Part shown: piece after piece, positions 21,304-32,342 of the stretch
Numbering within the stretch: position 1 is the stretch's first letter
How the letters are laid out: every line of letters starts with the position of its first letter
From: Corella eumyota
Taxonomy: Eukaryota > Chordata > Ascidiacea > Phlebobranchia > Corellidae
Direction: 5' to 3'
Length of the DNA: 64,000 nt
NCBI GenBank assembly: GCA_963082875.1
Contig: OY720097.1
Coordinates: 8,378,501 to 8,442,500, forward strand
Program-made: the position numbers and the translations under genes
The notes under the pieces: generated by a model
Databases searched by the model: none
The model's input: only the letters and a program-made list of their open reading frames with translations
Told to the model about the DNA's origin: nothing

Positions 21304-24039
21304 TTATCGCTTTTTGGAAGATCCAAACCCACCAAAGCCCATAAGAGCAGAAATGTCACTATCTCCTTCATCTTCAACTACTGCCTTTCTTTTTCTTTCT
21401 TTTCTCTTTTCTCTTCGGTGCGCTTTTAATCTCTCCTCCTGATAAAAGTAAGAGAGATTTAATGGTTATTATTTTGAAGTCACTAAATAATATAAAATTA
21501 TAATATATTAAAGCCATTTAAATAATAAATATATAATGTTTTTCAAATGTAGAACCATTTATCCTACATCTTCTTTTAATTCTTTTAGTCTTTCTTCAAA
21601 GTCATATTGCTTCTTTTGTTCTTCCTTTTTCTTTTTGTTCATTTCAAATCTTTTTTGTACTTGATCGAGAGTTGACCTTTCAACTTTCATTGACATTCCC
21701 ATGTTACGTTGATCTAAAAAAATATTTTATCAGTTATTTTATCTTATAAAAACCATTTAACTTAATGGCATACCCCTGAATTAACCTTTTTTTACCTTGA
21801 TCTAGTATTGAATTTACATTGTAAATTTTGAGTATAATTAAGCCATCTGCCAAGATATTAACCTGACAATCAATTTTGGGCTTTGCGAGTGTTTGTACCT
21901 TTTATAATGTCCAGACATAAAATTAGTGGGGCCGAACCAATTAGAAGTTATGTATATTATTATAAACTTTTTCTAATTATAACTCCTCTGATTGGATATG
22001 TAAAAATTTTTACATTAAATAATTGCTTAAGAAATAGTAAAAACAGATTCCCATATATTTTATATATAACAACATGATAGCTATTGTTTTTTATCATTTT
22101 ATCTACACCAAGGCATTTAAAATTGCACTACTTATTAACAATGCAATAATGACCAAGATGTGCCAATATAAAAAAAATGGTAAATAACAATAGCCTATCA
22201 TATTTAACAAAAATTATATATATATATACAATTAAATATTTTTTTGCAAACCTATACTCACGTTTTTTTCCATTAATATGATCCAAGAAGTTAATGGAAT
22301 CTTTAACAACACAATCACAAACATTACAGTAATATCCTCCACTATCTGCTCCCGAGGTAGTTTTACTTATTACAACGGATTTGCCAAGTTGGGAATCCAA
22401 GTCAATTTTATATGACCTCGCTTTTAACAATTCTCTTTTTACTGGTTTATCATCGGAACCTAAAATGTGTAATATGTAAAATATTTTATAAAATTGGCAT
22501 AACCTAATATTAAAGTTTAAAGTTTGCAAGTTTTGTAATTGCCTAAAGTAAATATCTTACGAAGTTTAATTTATTTATAATGGTATATATGTATTTGTTA
22601 GTAAGTTATTGTTTAAGTGCTGTTTTAAAAGTTTCAAAACCTTCTTTATAAATCCAAATTATTTCAGTCGGTGGAGAAAATAAATAAATAACAGAAAATA
22701 AAATAACAAAAATTGTGAACTAAGCAAAGAAAAGTCTATAGTTTTGTTTAATAAATAACTTTATATATAACAAAAAGTATATATAAAAATATATATAATA
22801 TAATATGTAAGTATTTACGGTCTTCTGTCTTTTCACATTCCTCCTTTAAGCGATCATTTGCAATCTTTTGGTACTCATCTTTGTCCCATTTTCGCCTGTG
22901 ATCTTCATACTAAAAAACATTTTGTAAATAAATCTATAGAAATTTTACAACTTATAAACAAAATGGTAATTTTAAAATTTTAGCATTTTATTTTATTGTT
23001 TTAATATTTTATTGGGTCGAGGGAATGGAAATTGAAGGAACAGAAAATGAAGGAATGGAAAATGAAGGAACCGGAAAATGAAGGAACGGAAAATGAAGGA
23101 ACTGGAAAATGAAGGAATGGAAAATGAAGGAACCGGAAAATGAAGGAACGGAAAATGAAGGAAACGGAAAATGAAGGAACCGGAAAATGAAGGAAAGCAA
23201 AAAAGGAGAGGGCGGAATCTTAAATACTAAAACGCGGAAATACCGTTGACTGTTTATTTAGGATTACTGTCATTTATTCGAGAACTGAAGAGCGATAATG
23301 AGTTAATTTTTATTACCCCAGCATACCCTAACTCTCTTCTATAAAATGCCCGTTTATTTCTAAAATAATATTGACTTAAATACAAATCAACAGTCAACGG
23401 AATTTCCGCGTTTTATTTTTTTAAGATTCCGCCTCTCCTTTTTTCACTTTCCTTCAATTTCCGTTCCTTCATTTTCCGGTTCCTTCATTTTCCGTTCCTT
23501 CATTTTCCGGTTCCTTCATTTTCCGTTCCTTCATTTTCCGGTTCCTTCATTTTCCGTTCCTTCATTTTCCGGTTCCTTCATTTTCCGTTCCTTCAATTTC
23601 CGTTCCTTCATTTTCCATTCCCTCAAATTCTGCGTCCCCATTTTATTTAGGTCATGCATTTTTTTTATATATCTTTATGTAGAAAGGTCGTATACACGAC
23701 CTAAACATAGTCTGTCAGATACTCCAACCCAGTCTTGAGTTGCCTTTAGCAGTTTGGGATATTATGGAGATTATAATTGCCCGGTAATTATGTTGCATAT
23801 CAAGTGTTGGCTTACCTGTTAGGAGGAGTTCATACCGTTTATAGCGCCTTACTCAAGGACGCTACAGCATGAGCAGATAAGAGCAATGAGAATTGAACCC
23901 ACGACCTCATAATCATTGAATTAATTACAAATCAATTACCACTACACCACGCTGCCGGTTACCAATATTTAATTGTTTTCTATATTATTAACATATTTAT
24001 AATTAAAACAGTACAAACCGTTGATGCTGGTGTAGACAT
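21304..24039 (-). CDS. ZMAT2: ZMAT2 / Snu23-type spliceosomal zinc-finger protein
   Basis: Five exons in order 24019-24039, about 22815-22911, about 22260-22459, about 21564-21713 and 21304 to about 21439. All joins keep frame. The first exon encodes only MSTPAST. Then follow [17 protein letters not shown] and [20 protein letters not shown]. The matrin-type C2H2 finger is [30 protein letters not shown], split by an intron before the last His. The tail holds the conserved [18 protein letters not shown] helix, a basic coiled coil and the ending [19 protein letters not shown]2 (yeast Snu23) belongs to the tri-snRNP/B complex and is nuclear. Intron 1 (about 1.1 kb) holds a foldback element and a SINE. 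Length about 200 residues, as in human. Confidence 0.95.
23014..23639. mobile_element. Foldback-type element with minisatellite arms
   Basis: 626 bp bounded by a perfect 8-bp duplication ATTTTATT (23006-23013 and 23640-23647). The left arm (about 23014-23205) consists of alternating 15- and 16-bp units GGAACGGAAAATGAA and GGAACCGGAAAATGAA; the right arm (about 23445-23639) is the same array inverted. Inside, a second inverted pair (about 23206-23265 and 23385-23450) shares GGCGGAATCTTAAA, AAAACGCGGAAAT and CCGTTGACTGTT, leaving a loop of roughly 120 bp. The whole could fold into one long hairpin. No transposase is encoded. It resembles Foldback or Galileo elements in build; the 8-bp duplication fits hAT or P-type transposases. 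Confidence 0.85.
23656..23958 (-). repeat. tRNA-derived SINE in ZMAT2 intron 1
   Basis: Minus-strand copy of the family at 46.6 kb. The 5' end ACCGGCAGCGTGGTGTAGTG lies at the right. A B-box-like GGGTTCAATTCTCA, the core TGTAGCGTCCTTGAGTAAGG and the 3' end (reading into poly-A through ATAAAGATATATA) follow leftward. It is inserted just beside the foldback element. Confidence 0.85.
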
Positions 24040-24504
24040 TTTAAAATATAAATATTCTATTTTCAGTTTATTTAACAATTTTTACGGTTATCTGTCTATT
24101 TAGTAACTTTAATAACAACAGAGAATGTCACATAAAAGTGGCAAATACCGGAAATCTTAGTAATTAAAGAATATTAACTTTATGGGACTTCATTAAAATG
24201 CAACCCTTATATTTTATTAAAAAAATATACTTTTAGATAAAATTTTACTAGAAACCGTCTTAAAAAATGTGTGTCAACTTTTTAATTTTGAATACAAGCA
24301 TTAAAATTGTTGATGGCATGGACGTCGTCACTATACAGTAATGATTGTTGTTTATTTTTGTAATTAATTGCAGTATCAAAACAAAAAAACCTTTGATAGT
24401 AACAAGAATATGCTTCATAGTTTTAAGAAGACGTGGTAGCATTTATATTATATACACGATAAACGAACTTTATTTTATTTATTTAGAAAAAAAAGAATCT
24501 AAGA
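24040..24504. other. Divergent spacer, ZMAT2 / ETFRF1
   Basis: 465 bp between divergent genes, probably a shared promoter. An acceptor-like TTATTTATTTAG ends about 20 bases before the ETFRF1 start, suggesting trans-splicing. No coding signal was seen. Confidence 0.4.
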
Positions 24505-24925
24505 ATGGAAATGAGACATGCAGTTAAAAGACTTTATAAAACGGTAAATTTGTTTACATTTTGGCATTTGCAGAGTTAAAATTGAAATTTTTTTTTAGAA
24601 TTGTTGTGTACCTTTATTTGGTTTTTCTTGGTGTTCTCTTTAAATTACTAACAATATTTATTTAACCCTGCAGCTAATTTTTATTGGACGAGATTATCCG
24701 AAGGGTGGCATTTACTTTCGCGACCGCTGCCACCAAGTTTTTATAAAAAATAAAGATATTCAGGATCCAAAAGAAATTCAACAACTGGTCAACCGCGGCG
24801 AGTTTGTTGTAAAAGAATTAGAAGCATTGTACAGATTACGAAAATACAGAACACTTCGAAAACGATATTACGAAAATGAAACTTTTGAAGAAACCATTTT
24901 AAAAAATATCAAGCAATTTGAATAG
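24505..24925 (+). CDS. ETFRF1: ETF regulatory factor 1 (LYRM5)
   Basis: Two exons, 24505-24543 and 24674-24925, phase 0, encode 96 residues (human 90). ETFRF1 is a LYR-motif mitochondrial matrix protein that binds electron transfer flavoprotein and displaces its FAD. The family match is strong: [18 protein letters not shown] (human VLKLYKNLLYLGRDYPKG), then [16 protein letters not shown] and [18 protein letters not shown] (human GEFVMKELEALYFLRKYR). The LYR signature reads LYK here, as in human. The start [12 protein letters not shown] directly precedes the conserved helix. A second Met at residue 3 is an alternative start. Confidence 0.93.
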
Positions 24926-25886
24926 TTTTAATTCAAATACTTTGTTCCCTTATTATTACTTTTTTTGTTATATTTTAAGTACATATGCATAACTGTGGTG
25001 TTTTATGTTGTGTTGTGGCTTTGTTTTTTATAATTTAATTTTTGTGTTGTTTAAACTCAGATTTATTTAAAAAAATTTTAATTTTTTATTTTTAAAAGCT
25101 TATGTGGTTAGTATTGAAATAAATTATATTTATTTTTAAAAACTAATTTCAATTTTATTATTATTTAATTTTAATAAATGCTGTTTAATAAATTGTTAGT
25201 CATAATATATAAACAAGTGTGAATATCTGATAACCTCTTTTGTATTTGACAGTGTTATCATGCTAGATGCATTTACCAGGCTAGCTAGGGATACATATTA
25301 TTCATTTAAACAAATGGACGGGTATAATAATTATATATGTAGCAGCTATGTTTATGTTTTTATAATATATTAGAGAGCAGTAATTAATGTTTAAAATCAA
25401 AAAACATTTTTAAATGTAGCATAAATGAAGCAAGTCCGCTCTGTCAATCAACCGAATTGGCTAAGTTTTTGGCTTACGACCTTTTTCCGATATGACGTTA
25501 ATTCTTTTTGACCTTACGACCTTAGGGCATAGAAAGGTTTCAAATAGGCACACTCGTGCATTCGGGCATCGACGAAAAACAGCTAAATGACTCTTGACTT
25601 AAGAGCTTTGGACAAGGGTAAAAGTAAAAAGTTGATTAGCGAATTTGCTTCTTTGAGGTTGTAACGTGCCCATTGGTTATTCCGCGACCCTTAACGCCAT
25701 ACTTGAGAAGCCTAATCGCGAAAATTTGATCAAAAGCTGTAAACGTAAAATAACAAAATTCAAGTGCGGTGCGTTTTTCTTAACCGCGTAAGCCCACACT
25801 TTTACAAAAAATGTAAACCATTAGCACAAACTTACTGCCTTCGCTGCAACGAAAATTCTACGAAGTATCAACAGCTCGATAGGCAT
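24926..25886. other. Intergenic, upstream of unrecognised gene
   Basis: AT-rich to about 25400, then less AT-rich through 25430-25880, with reading open from about 25764 into the next gene. The latter part may be promoter, 5' UTR or an undetected first exon. No element was recognised. Confidence 0.35.
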
Positions 25887-28247
25887 ATGTCTAAGTTGGG
25901 AAAATCAGTTACTAGCGCTAGGACAGAGTCGATTGTCAGCACTTTTGATTGTGACGACATAAGCGTAGAACAGGTCGACATCCTAAAAAAGCCTCGGCTA
26001 GGTTTAGGCTCCACTTCAAACGAAAACATTGCGCTTAGACGAAATTACAGGGAATTGGAGCAGTTGTGGAGAAAACAAAAGATGTTGGGCAACGAAAAAG
26101 TCTGGGTTCTTAAGTTAATTGACCTTTATGAGAAAAGCGTACAGGTAATATATACTTTTGTAATATTTTACTGCATGAATTTTTTTACAACGCTAACAAG
26201 TTTTGATTGGGTATTCCTGGTTTTTACTACTTGTTTATTTTTAGTTAAACTATAGACGCCTCACAAAACGGGTAAGTCGCATTCACTCCTACTTGACAGA
26301 AGAAGAAATTATCGAGTTGGAAAATAATGTTCAGAAAAGAGAATTTGCGGATAAATACAGAAAGCTTCTTAGAAATCGGGTATATATTTTAATTAAAAAA
26401 TTAGCTTTTTTATATAAATATTGTTGGTGGGCCTAATAAAGGCTAAAAACGTACATGCTTAGCCTAAAATGTGATAAAATAATCAGGTAATGTACGTTTG
26501 CAATTTGTTATTATTTTAAGGTGAATTACACATAAAGACTCTTTCTATTAATAAATATTCACAAACAAAACTTATTAATAAATATTCACAAACAAAACTT
26601 TATTTTTACTATATAACAGAATTCGCCAGAAGAACCTGCTGAGGAAAAACTTATACCAATGCCTAAAGATGATGTTACAACAACAAGTAAGGAAAAAACA
26701 AAGACATTTTCGTTAGACGTTATTGAAGAAGGGACGATCTTAAATCAAGTGCCAACAGCTACAAAATCCAACAGGTAATAGTTTTAGATTTTTTGGGTAG
26801 AAGTTGTTACCTAAAACATTATTCTTAATATCCCAAGTGTAATAAATTGAATTTTTTTGCAGTAAGAACGTCATTCGAAGTCAAACTACACAAAACAGAC
26901 GAAGGTCGTCGCATATTAGTAATTCCAGCAGGAGACCGGAAACAAGCCCTTTTCCAGGTGGATCAAAATATAAACCAGGTAAATAATGTTTTTTTTGTGA
27001 TAAGAGATAATACCTAATTGTTTTAATTTGATTAAAATACGGCTTTGTTTTATTAGAGTATAGATTAAATGTAAACAGTTTTGTTTTTTGCAGACGAAAG
27101 TGAGTTTGCAATAAATGAAATAATCCCAAGTTTGGAAGAACTGCTAGACCAGATCCACAACATTAAACCTCAACAATTTTACGACAATCAACGTAAACTG
27201 AAATTATACGACATAAAATTACAAGAAGAAGAGTTCGATGTTAAAAAAGAAGATTTCTTTAAAACTATTGATAATATTATAAACTGGTAACAAAATAAAT
27301 ATTTAAAATTATTTAGATTTTGTAAAATTGTGTTTACATAAACTGTCGACTGGTTAATTTAAGCAAAAAAAAACCTTAACCTTAGAGAACTCAAACCAAA
27401 AACAATTTTTCATTAAAGTTAAGTTTATTAAAACAAACAAACAAAAATGGGGGTGCTATTACGTTGGTTGTTCTAAAAAAGATTTCTTCTGCTTTTGGTT
27501 GTCTCATAGTTAAACTGTCATTCGACTGATTAACCAAATGTTATTCTAAACTTATTTATATTTAATACAGCAAAACAGTCATTTTACAGGAAGTGAATAT
27601 TGAAATTTTTAACGATGCTATGAAATTTGCTTGTTCAACGTCAGGTTAATAAGCCTAAAAACAACTTTGGCTTATTTCATTTCCATTTAGGGACAAAAAA
27701 CCTGAGGAAGAGACTGAAGAAGAAAAAAGAAAAAGGGAAGAAGACAAGAAGCCGAAACGAAAAACGTCGTTTATGCGGTCAGTGTTGCGGAACTTTTCTA
27801 TGGAGTTAATGATGAAAACAATGCAATATGGATGGACTGATTTGGGTCAATGTCGTTACTTAAGAACCAGGGGCGGAGAAGAAGCTGACTCGTCGGGAGC
27901 AAATACCATAGCCAAAGACACAATGAAAGTAAGTTATACTAAAAAAAATTAAGTCATTTTTGTGAAAAATGCCAAACCTTAAAAATAAATCATTGTAATG
28001 AAAATTAGGATTATGTAATTTAACACAAAATAGGCAAACAAATCCAGGTTTTAAAAATGCCAATAAAATCCTTCAATCCTTTTTATATTGTTCACTTAAG
28101 ATAAGCTTGACGCATGACATGGACAACGTAGAAAACAAACCGTCAGAGGGCGCGTCGCAGCCACCTCGCCGAGACCCAGGTTTTGACGAAAATGGAAAAT
28201 TTATTCGAACAGCTGATTTGTTGGGTTTAAAAAGTTACGACGATTAA
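25887..28247 (+). CDS. Unrecognised 413-residue charged protein
   Basis: Seven exons join with consistent phases: 25887-26144, 26245-26379, 26620-26774, 26863-26978, 27094-27286, 27691-27928 and 28101-28247. I recognise no family. Residues ~60-125 form charged helices (RRNYRELEQLWRKQKML, VWVLKLIDLYEKSVQ). Residues ~88-130 look coiled-coil (LTEEEIIELENNVQKREF). A Ser/Thr-rich linker and basic RRRSSHISNSSRR follow. Another helical part (SLEELLDQIHNIKPQQFYDNQ) leads to the very charged KPEEETEEEKRKREEDKKPK, then MRSVLRNFSMELMMKTMQYG, an acidic linker, and the end RTADLLGLKSYDD. There is no signal peptide or membrane helix. The reading frame is open upstream to about 25764 without an ATG, so an upstream exon may exist. 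Exons have normal splice sites and the gene looks intact. Confidence 0.7.
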
Positions 28248-30137
28248 ACAATTTCTTTTTTATTAATTTAAATTTTCTTTTTTTTTATAAGAAATTGAAA
28301 ATATCTAGAAATAATGTACCTCGTATATTTTTACAAACATGTTCAAATATACACATGTATTGTAAATAATAGTTTTACTTAAGTAAAAATAATAAAATTA
28401 CCTTTTTTTTAAATAAATAATTTAGATTATTTAGTAACCTGATGATTATTCGGACTAACAGAAATATAAAAACTCTCATAAAATGTTATATAAAAATATC
28501 GATACAATATATTAAAATATATAACGCTGTTTAGTTTTTAAATAAAATTTGGTTCGAATTTAAAAAAAATTTTGAAACAATAATTTTTTTTCCTAGTCAG
28601 TTAATGCAAAATTTATCACAAGAAAATATCTGATCAAAAATTATGAAACATTAATAATACGGCCCCGCACAATCCAAATTTATTCTCAACAGAAATAAAA
28701 CCTCGCAAAATTTCTATATTTTTAAATTAAGTCAGTAATGAATCGAAATGCGATGTGAGAATACGGCACTACCTTTGCATCGATTATCTCATCAAGAAAA
28801 TGTCACATCTTAAATTCGTGTATTACGTTGATTTAAAACTCTCGGCGGCATGATTAGACTGTCACATTTCTAAAATGTAACTCTGGTAAAAGTATGGCGC
28901 TTTTTTGCACTAGTTTATAAAGTGAAGCAATAAATTAATAACATATAAATTATAAAACCTCTGCTAAACACAATTTTGTTATATTTATCTAAACTTTATT
29001 TTATATTTTTAAATATTGGGCAGACGGGTTTGCATTAGGTAAAGTAAAAAAATTTTTTTACAAAGCCTAAAAAAAAATTAGATTGTTTTGTTTAAATTTG
29101 ATCTTTAATTTAACCATACAATATTGTTACAGAAAGTGAAACAATTAACAACACTATTTTAACAAAAAAAAGAAATTTTATGGCAAATTTGGTATTTGAA
29201 CATTTTATTTCCAACTCTTATAATTAAATATAGCCAATTTTTTTACATATACTCCGCTGCAAAAAGTATTGGTAACCATTTACAGAAATTCGTTCTCAAA
29301 GTTGCGACAAAAACGCGAGAAAATCGTCGCTAATTAAGCCTCTTGGTGGTTCGTGACATCACTGCCTTCTCGCTTCGTTGGGTCGCACTATTACCGCCTC
29401 TGATGTCACAATAGCATATGTCGACTCGTTTGTTACGTCACACAGCGAAAGAAAATGTTGTTTTTGTCGAAAAAGGGGGGCCTCGATGTTTTTTTTTGAA
29501 CGAGAAATTTTCGAAATTTATTTTTTAATAATTATAGAAAGTCAGCACAATATACAGTTTTATAGCAAAAAAATATTTCTACAGTTTTTAGTAAAAAATA
29601 AATGTTTGAGTATTATATTAAATTAAATCGTACCCTATTTCTATGTTAATGAACTAATTTTATTTTTGCATTCATAAATTTAATTTTATTTCAAATTCTC
29701 CCCTAAATATGGCGCGGACGAACGGATGTTGTTCATAAAAAAAAATTTACGATTATAGCAATATTAGTTGTCGATAGCTTTGAGAAAAATGGAGATTTGA
29801 ATTTCGCAAGCCAAAGAATTACGACCTAAAGTCCCAATAGTTTTTTGCAAATCAAAAAAGCGGAAATCGAATTTTCATTAGTCAAATTTTAGTAAGCAAA
29901 AGCAAGTAATGTTGAATTTTAAGGCAGTGCATTTTTATGTTAAAATTATTTAAAATTTAAACAAAAAAATTAAAAATGGCAAAAAACGTTTTTTTTTCGA
30001 ATAGTTAGTTGTAGACAAAGTTTACTACACAAAATTAATAGATGGAGTAATGCATATAAAAACATTATTAAAACATTATTTTTATTAGATTAAACTAATA
30101 ACTTGAAAGACAAACTTAGAACTTTTTTATAAATATA
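28248..30137. promoter_or_regulatory. Upstream region of otp
   Basis: 1.9 kb without a gene. At 29353-29360 TGACATCA and at 29401-29408 its reverse complement TGATGTCA lie 40 bp apart, with TTACGTCA at about 29436-29443. This GC-richer block stands out in AT-rich DNA and looks like a bZIP/homeodomain cis-element cluster for the homeobox gene downstream (inference). Confidence 0.4.
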
Positions 30138-32342
30138 ATGCATACGTTTGCATTCCAAGCTCCGATCAACACGGAGAAACCCTTCAACACATGTAGTCAG
30201 CCTCAACAGCAGCAAGAAAATGCCAGAGAAAAATTATATAACGACGAAGATCAAAATTTCGACCAAAACTGGAAAACGAAAATTTCGGAGACGATTCATT
30301 TTTCGTACAACAGGACAGTTGAGCCTTATGTAAATGAAAAACAACAACAGCAGTACGGGTATGAGAACCAATACAATTGGAATCAAGGTATTTTGAATAA
30401 ACAAGGTATTGGAAACGAAGAATATTCATTCGACCCATCTGAGTATAAAGGTTACAACATGGGTTATATTGGCCATAGTTTAGAACCAAGTTTAGTCCAA
30501 AGTGAACCCCTTTTGTCCAGTTTTGTAAATGAGGAAGAACGAAAAAACTTTATGCAAAAAGTTGTTGAAAACTGCGATAAAGAAGTTGTCATAAGAAAAG
30601 AAAGCGAATCAATGAAACAAGTTCAAAAAGGTAAACTAGCCGCCAAAGTTTTAAAAAGTGGCAACCAACCCACAAAGGAAAAAATTATCTCCAAGAACAC
30701 GATAGTCGAAAAACAACAAAAATCCCCCAAATTCTTAAACAAGGATCTCGTAAATCCGCCAAGCGACGAAAGCTCTGGGAAAATCGACAAAAACAACGAC
30801 AAAACAAAGCGACACAGAACCAGGTTTGCGCCTGCGCAGTTAAATGAATTGGAGCGTAGTTTTTCGACTTCACATTACCCCGATATTTTCATGAGAGAGG
30901 AATTGGCATTAAGAATCGGCCTAACCGAATCAAGAGTTCAGGTATATACAAAATCTATTTACAAAATTATTTTTAAAAATTAAATTTTTAAATAGGTAAT
31001 TAAAATTTTCCATATCATCCGCAAATAATGGGACAACAATTCTGCTATTTACTCCATCATAGAACCTGACAACGTCATTTAAATATAATCCTAGAATAAA
31101 ATAATAATGCCTGCGTCTAAACAAAATTAATTTAAATCAAATAATATCGCAGTTTTATGTTCAATAGCGTTGACAATTAAATATTAATGATTAGAATTGT
31201 GTGGCTATAAACACAGATTAGCTTTTAATATGTCGATTGATTTTTGTTTTGTATTTTTCTTTGAAACAAGTACGACTTTCACCATAAGCAGGTCGATTTA
31301 CTGTGATAGATAATTAGAGCAATTTAATTCGCCAAAATAAAGTGTGTTTTATTAGCTTACGATGCATAAATCGGCTAATTTTAAGATTTAATACTAAGTT
31401 TTTAAAAGTGCATATACGTCAGTAGGTTAAAAATAAGGAAAACTGGCTTAATACCAAATAATTTATAAAATAATTTACTTAGTTGTTAACTTTTGATCTT
31501 ATACAGGTTTGGTTTCAGAACCGACGCGCAAAATGGAAGAAACTAAAATCAACAACCAATATTTCAAACGTCTGGCCATTTCAGCAAGCCACCGCCCCGA
31601 CTGCGTTCCCGTTTTCCGGCCAAATTTATCCTAGCCTTCCGGGCTCGGTTTTCTCAAGCGAAATGTTTTATCCGAGCGGAAATAATGGCGACCAACAGGA
31701 CTGGATAAAAAACGTATCTGCCGGTATGTTTTTGTTTTTAATTTCTACTTAAAAAATAAACAAAATATGTTTATATTAAAATTTATTAAGAAAATATTGC
31801 TGTACACTATTATATTTTACAAATAATTAGTTTTATTTTTTAAAATGGACAGGTTTTAATAAAGAGGCTCCTGCAAATATAAACGACCAAACAAACTTAT
31901 GTATGACGTCATTAGGTTCACAAAGTCAAGATTTTATGTCCCGACATCAAGTGATCGGCCATACACCAGCAGTCGAAAATCACAACCAGCAATTAAATGA
32001 AGTAAAAAAAATAAAGAAAAAAAAATGATAATTTAGTTTAAAAACAGCATTCAGTTTTTTAAATTAAACTTTTTGAAATATTTTTTTTAGTTATCTTTTC
32101 CGAATTTTCCTGGGCCGTATACCTATCCTTACCACAAAAGTTTAACCAACTCTCCTGACCACGTGATTCCTTATGAAAGTTGTCATCAAGATGTTCCAAC
32201 AGTGAGTTGATAAAAGTAAAATCAGCAAAGATAATTGTACAAAACCTAATAAATGTGATTTAAAATTGTAATTTTTAAAGTATTAAAATGTTTATTTTTT
32301 CAGGTTCCTATTTCAATGTATGAAGCTGAATATTGCGGTTAA
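30138..32342 (+). CDS. OTP: Orthopedia paired-like homeobox transcription factor
   Basis: Five exons, 30138-30941, 31507-31723, 31853-32001, 32091-32201 and 32304-32342, encode 439 residues. The homeodomain begins [19 protein letters not shown], continues [20 protein letters not shown] and ends [15 protein letters not shown], with Gln at position 50. It is split between residues 46 and 47 of the homeodomain, the classical paired-like intron site. Human OTP differs in only a few residues here ([18 protein letters not shown]) and shares the following TTN. Otp is a nuclear factor controlling neuroendocrine and hypothalamic neurons. The ~230 residues before the homeodomain are Gln/Asn/Lys-rich and unconserved. 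The C-terminal OAR motif of vertebrate OTP is not visible; the protein ends [10 protein letters not shown]. Confidence 0.92.

Noticed and set aside
23009-23200. 63-codon Phe/Pro/Ser-rich open frame on the minus strand
   Set aside because: It is a translation of the minisatellite arm of the foldback element, so its periodicity comes from the DNA repeat.
23030-23200. Regular short repeats resembling a CRISPR array
   Set aside because: Units are contiguous 15-16 bp without unique spacers and occur as an inverted pair in a eukaryotic intron.
25764-25886. Coding sequence of the unrecognised gene starting at 25764
   Set aside because: The frame is open, but begins at GTG with no ATG; the first in-frame ATG is at 25887, though an upstream exon remains possible.
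27586-27648. Small extra exon in the unrecognised gene at 25.9-28.2 kb
   Set aside because: It has an acceptor and a donor, but joining it puts the next exon out of frame; skipping it gives a continuous frame.
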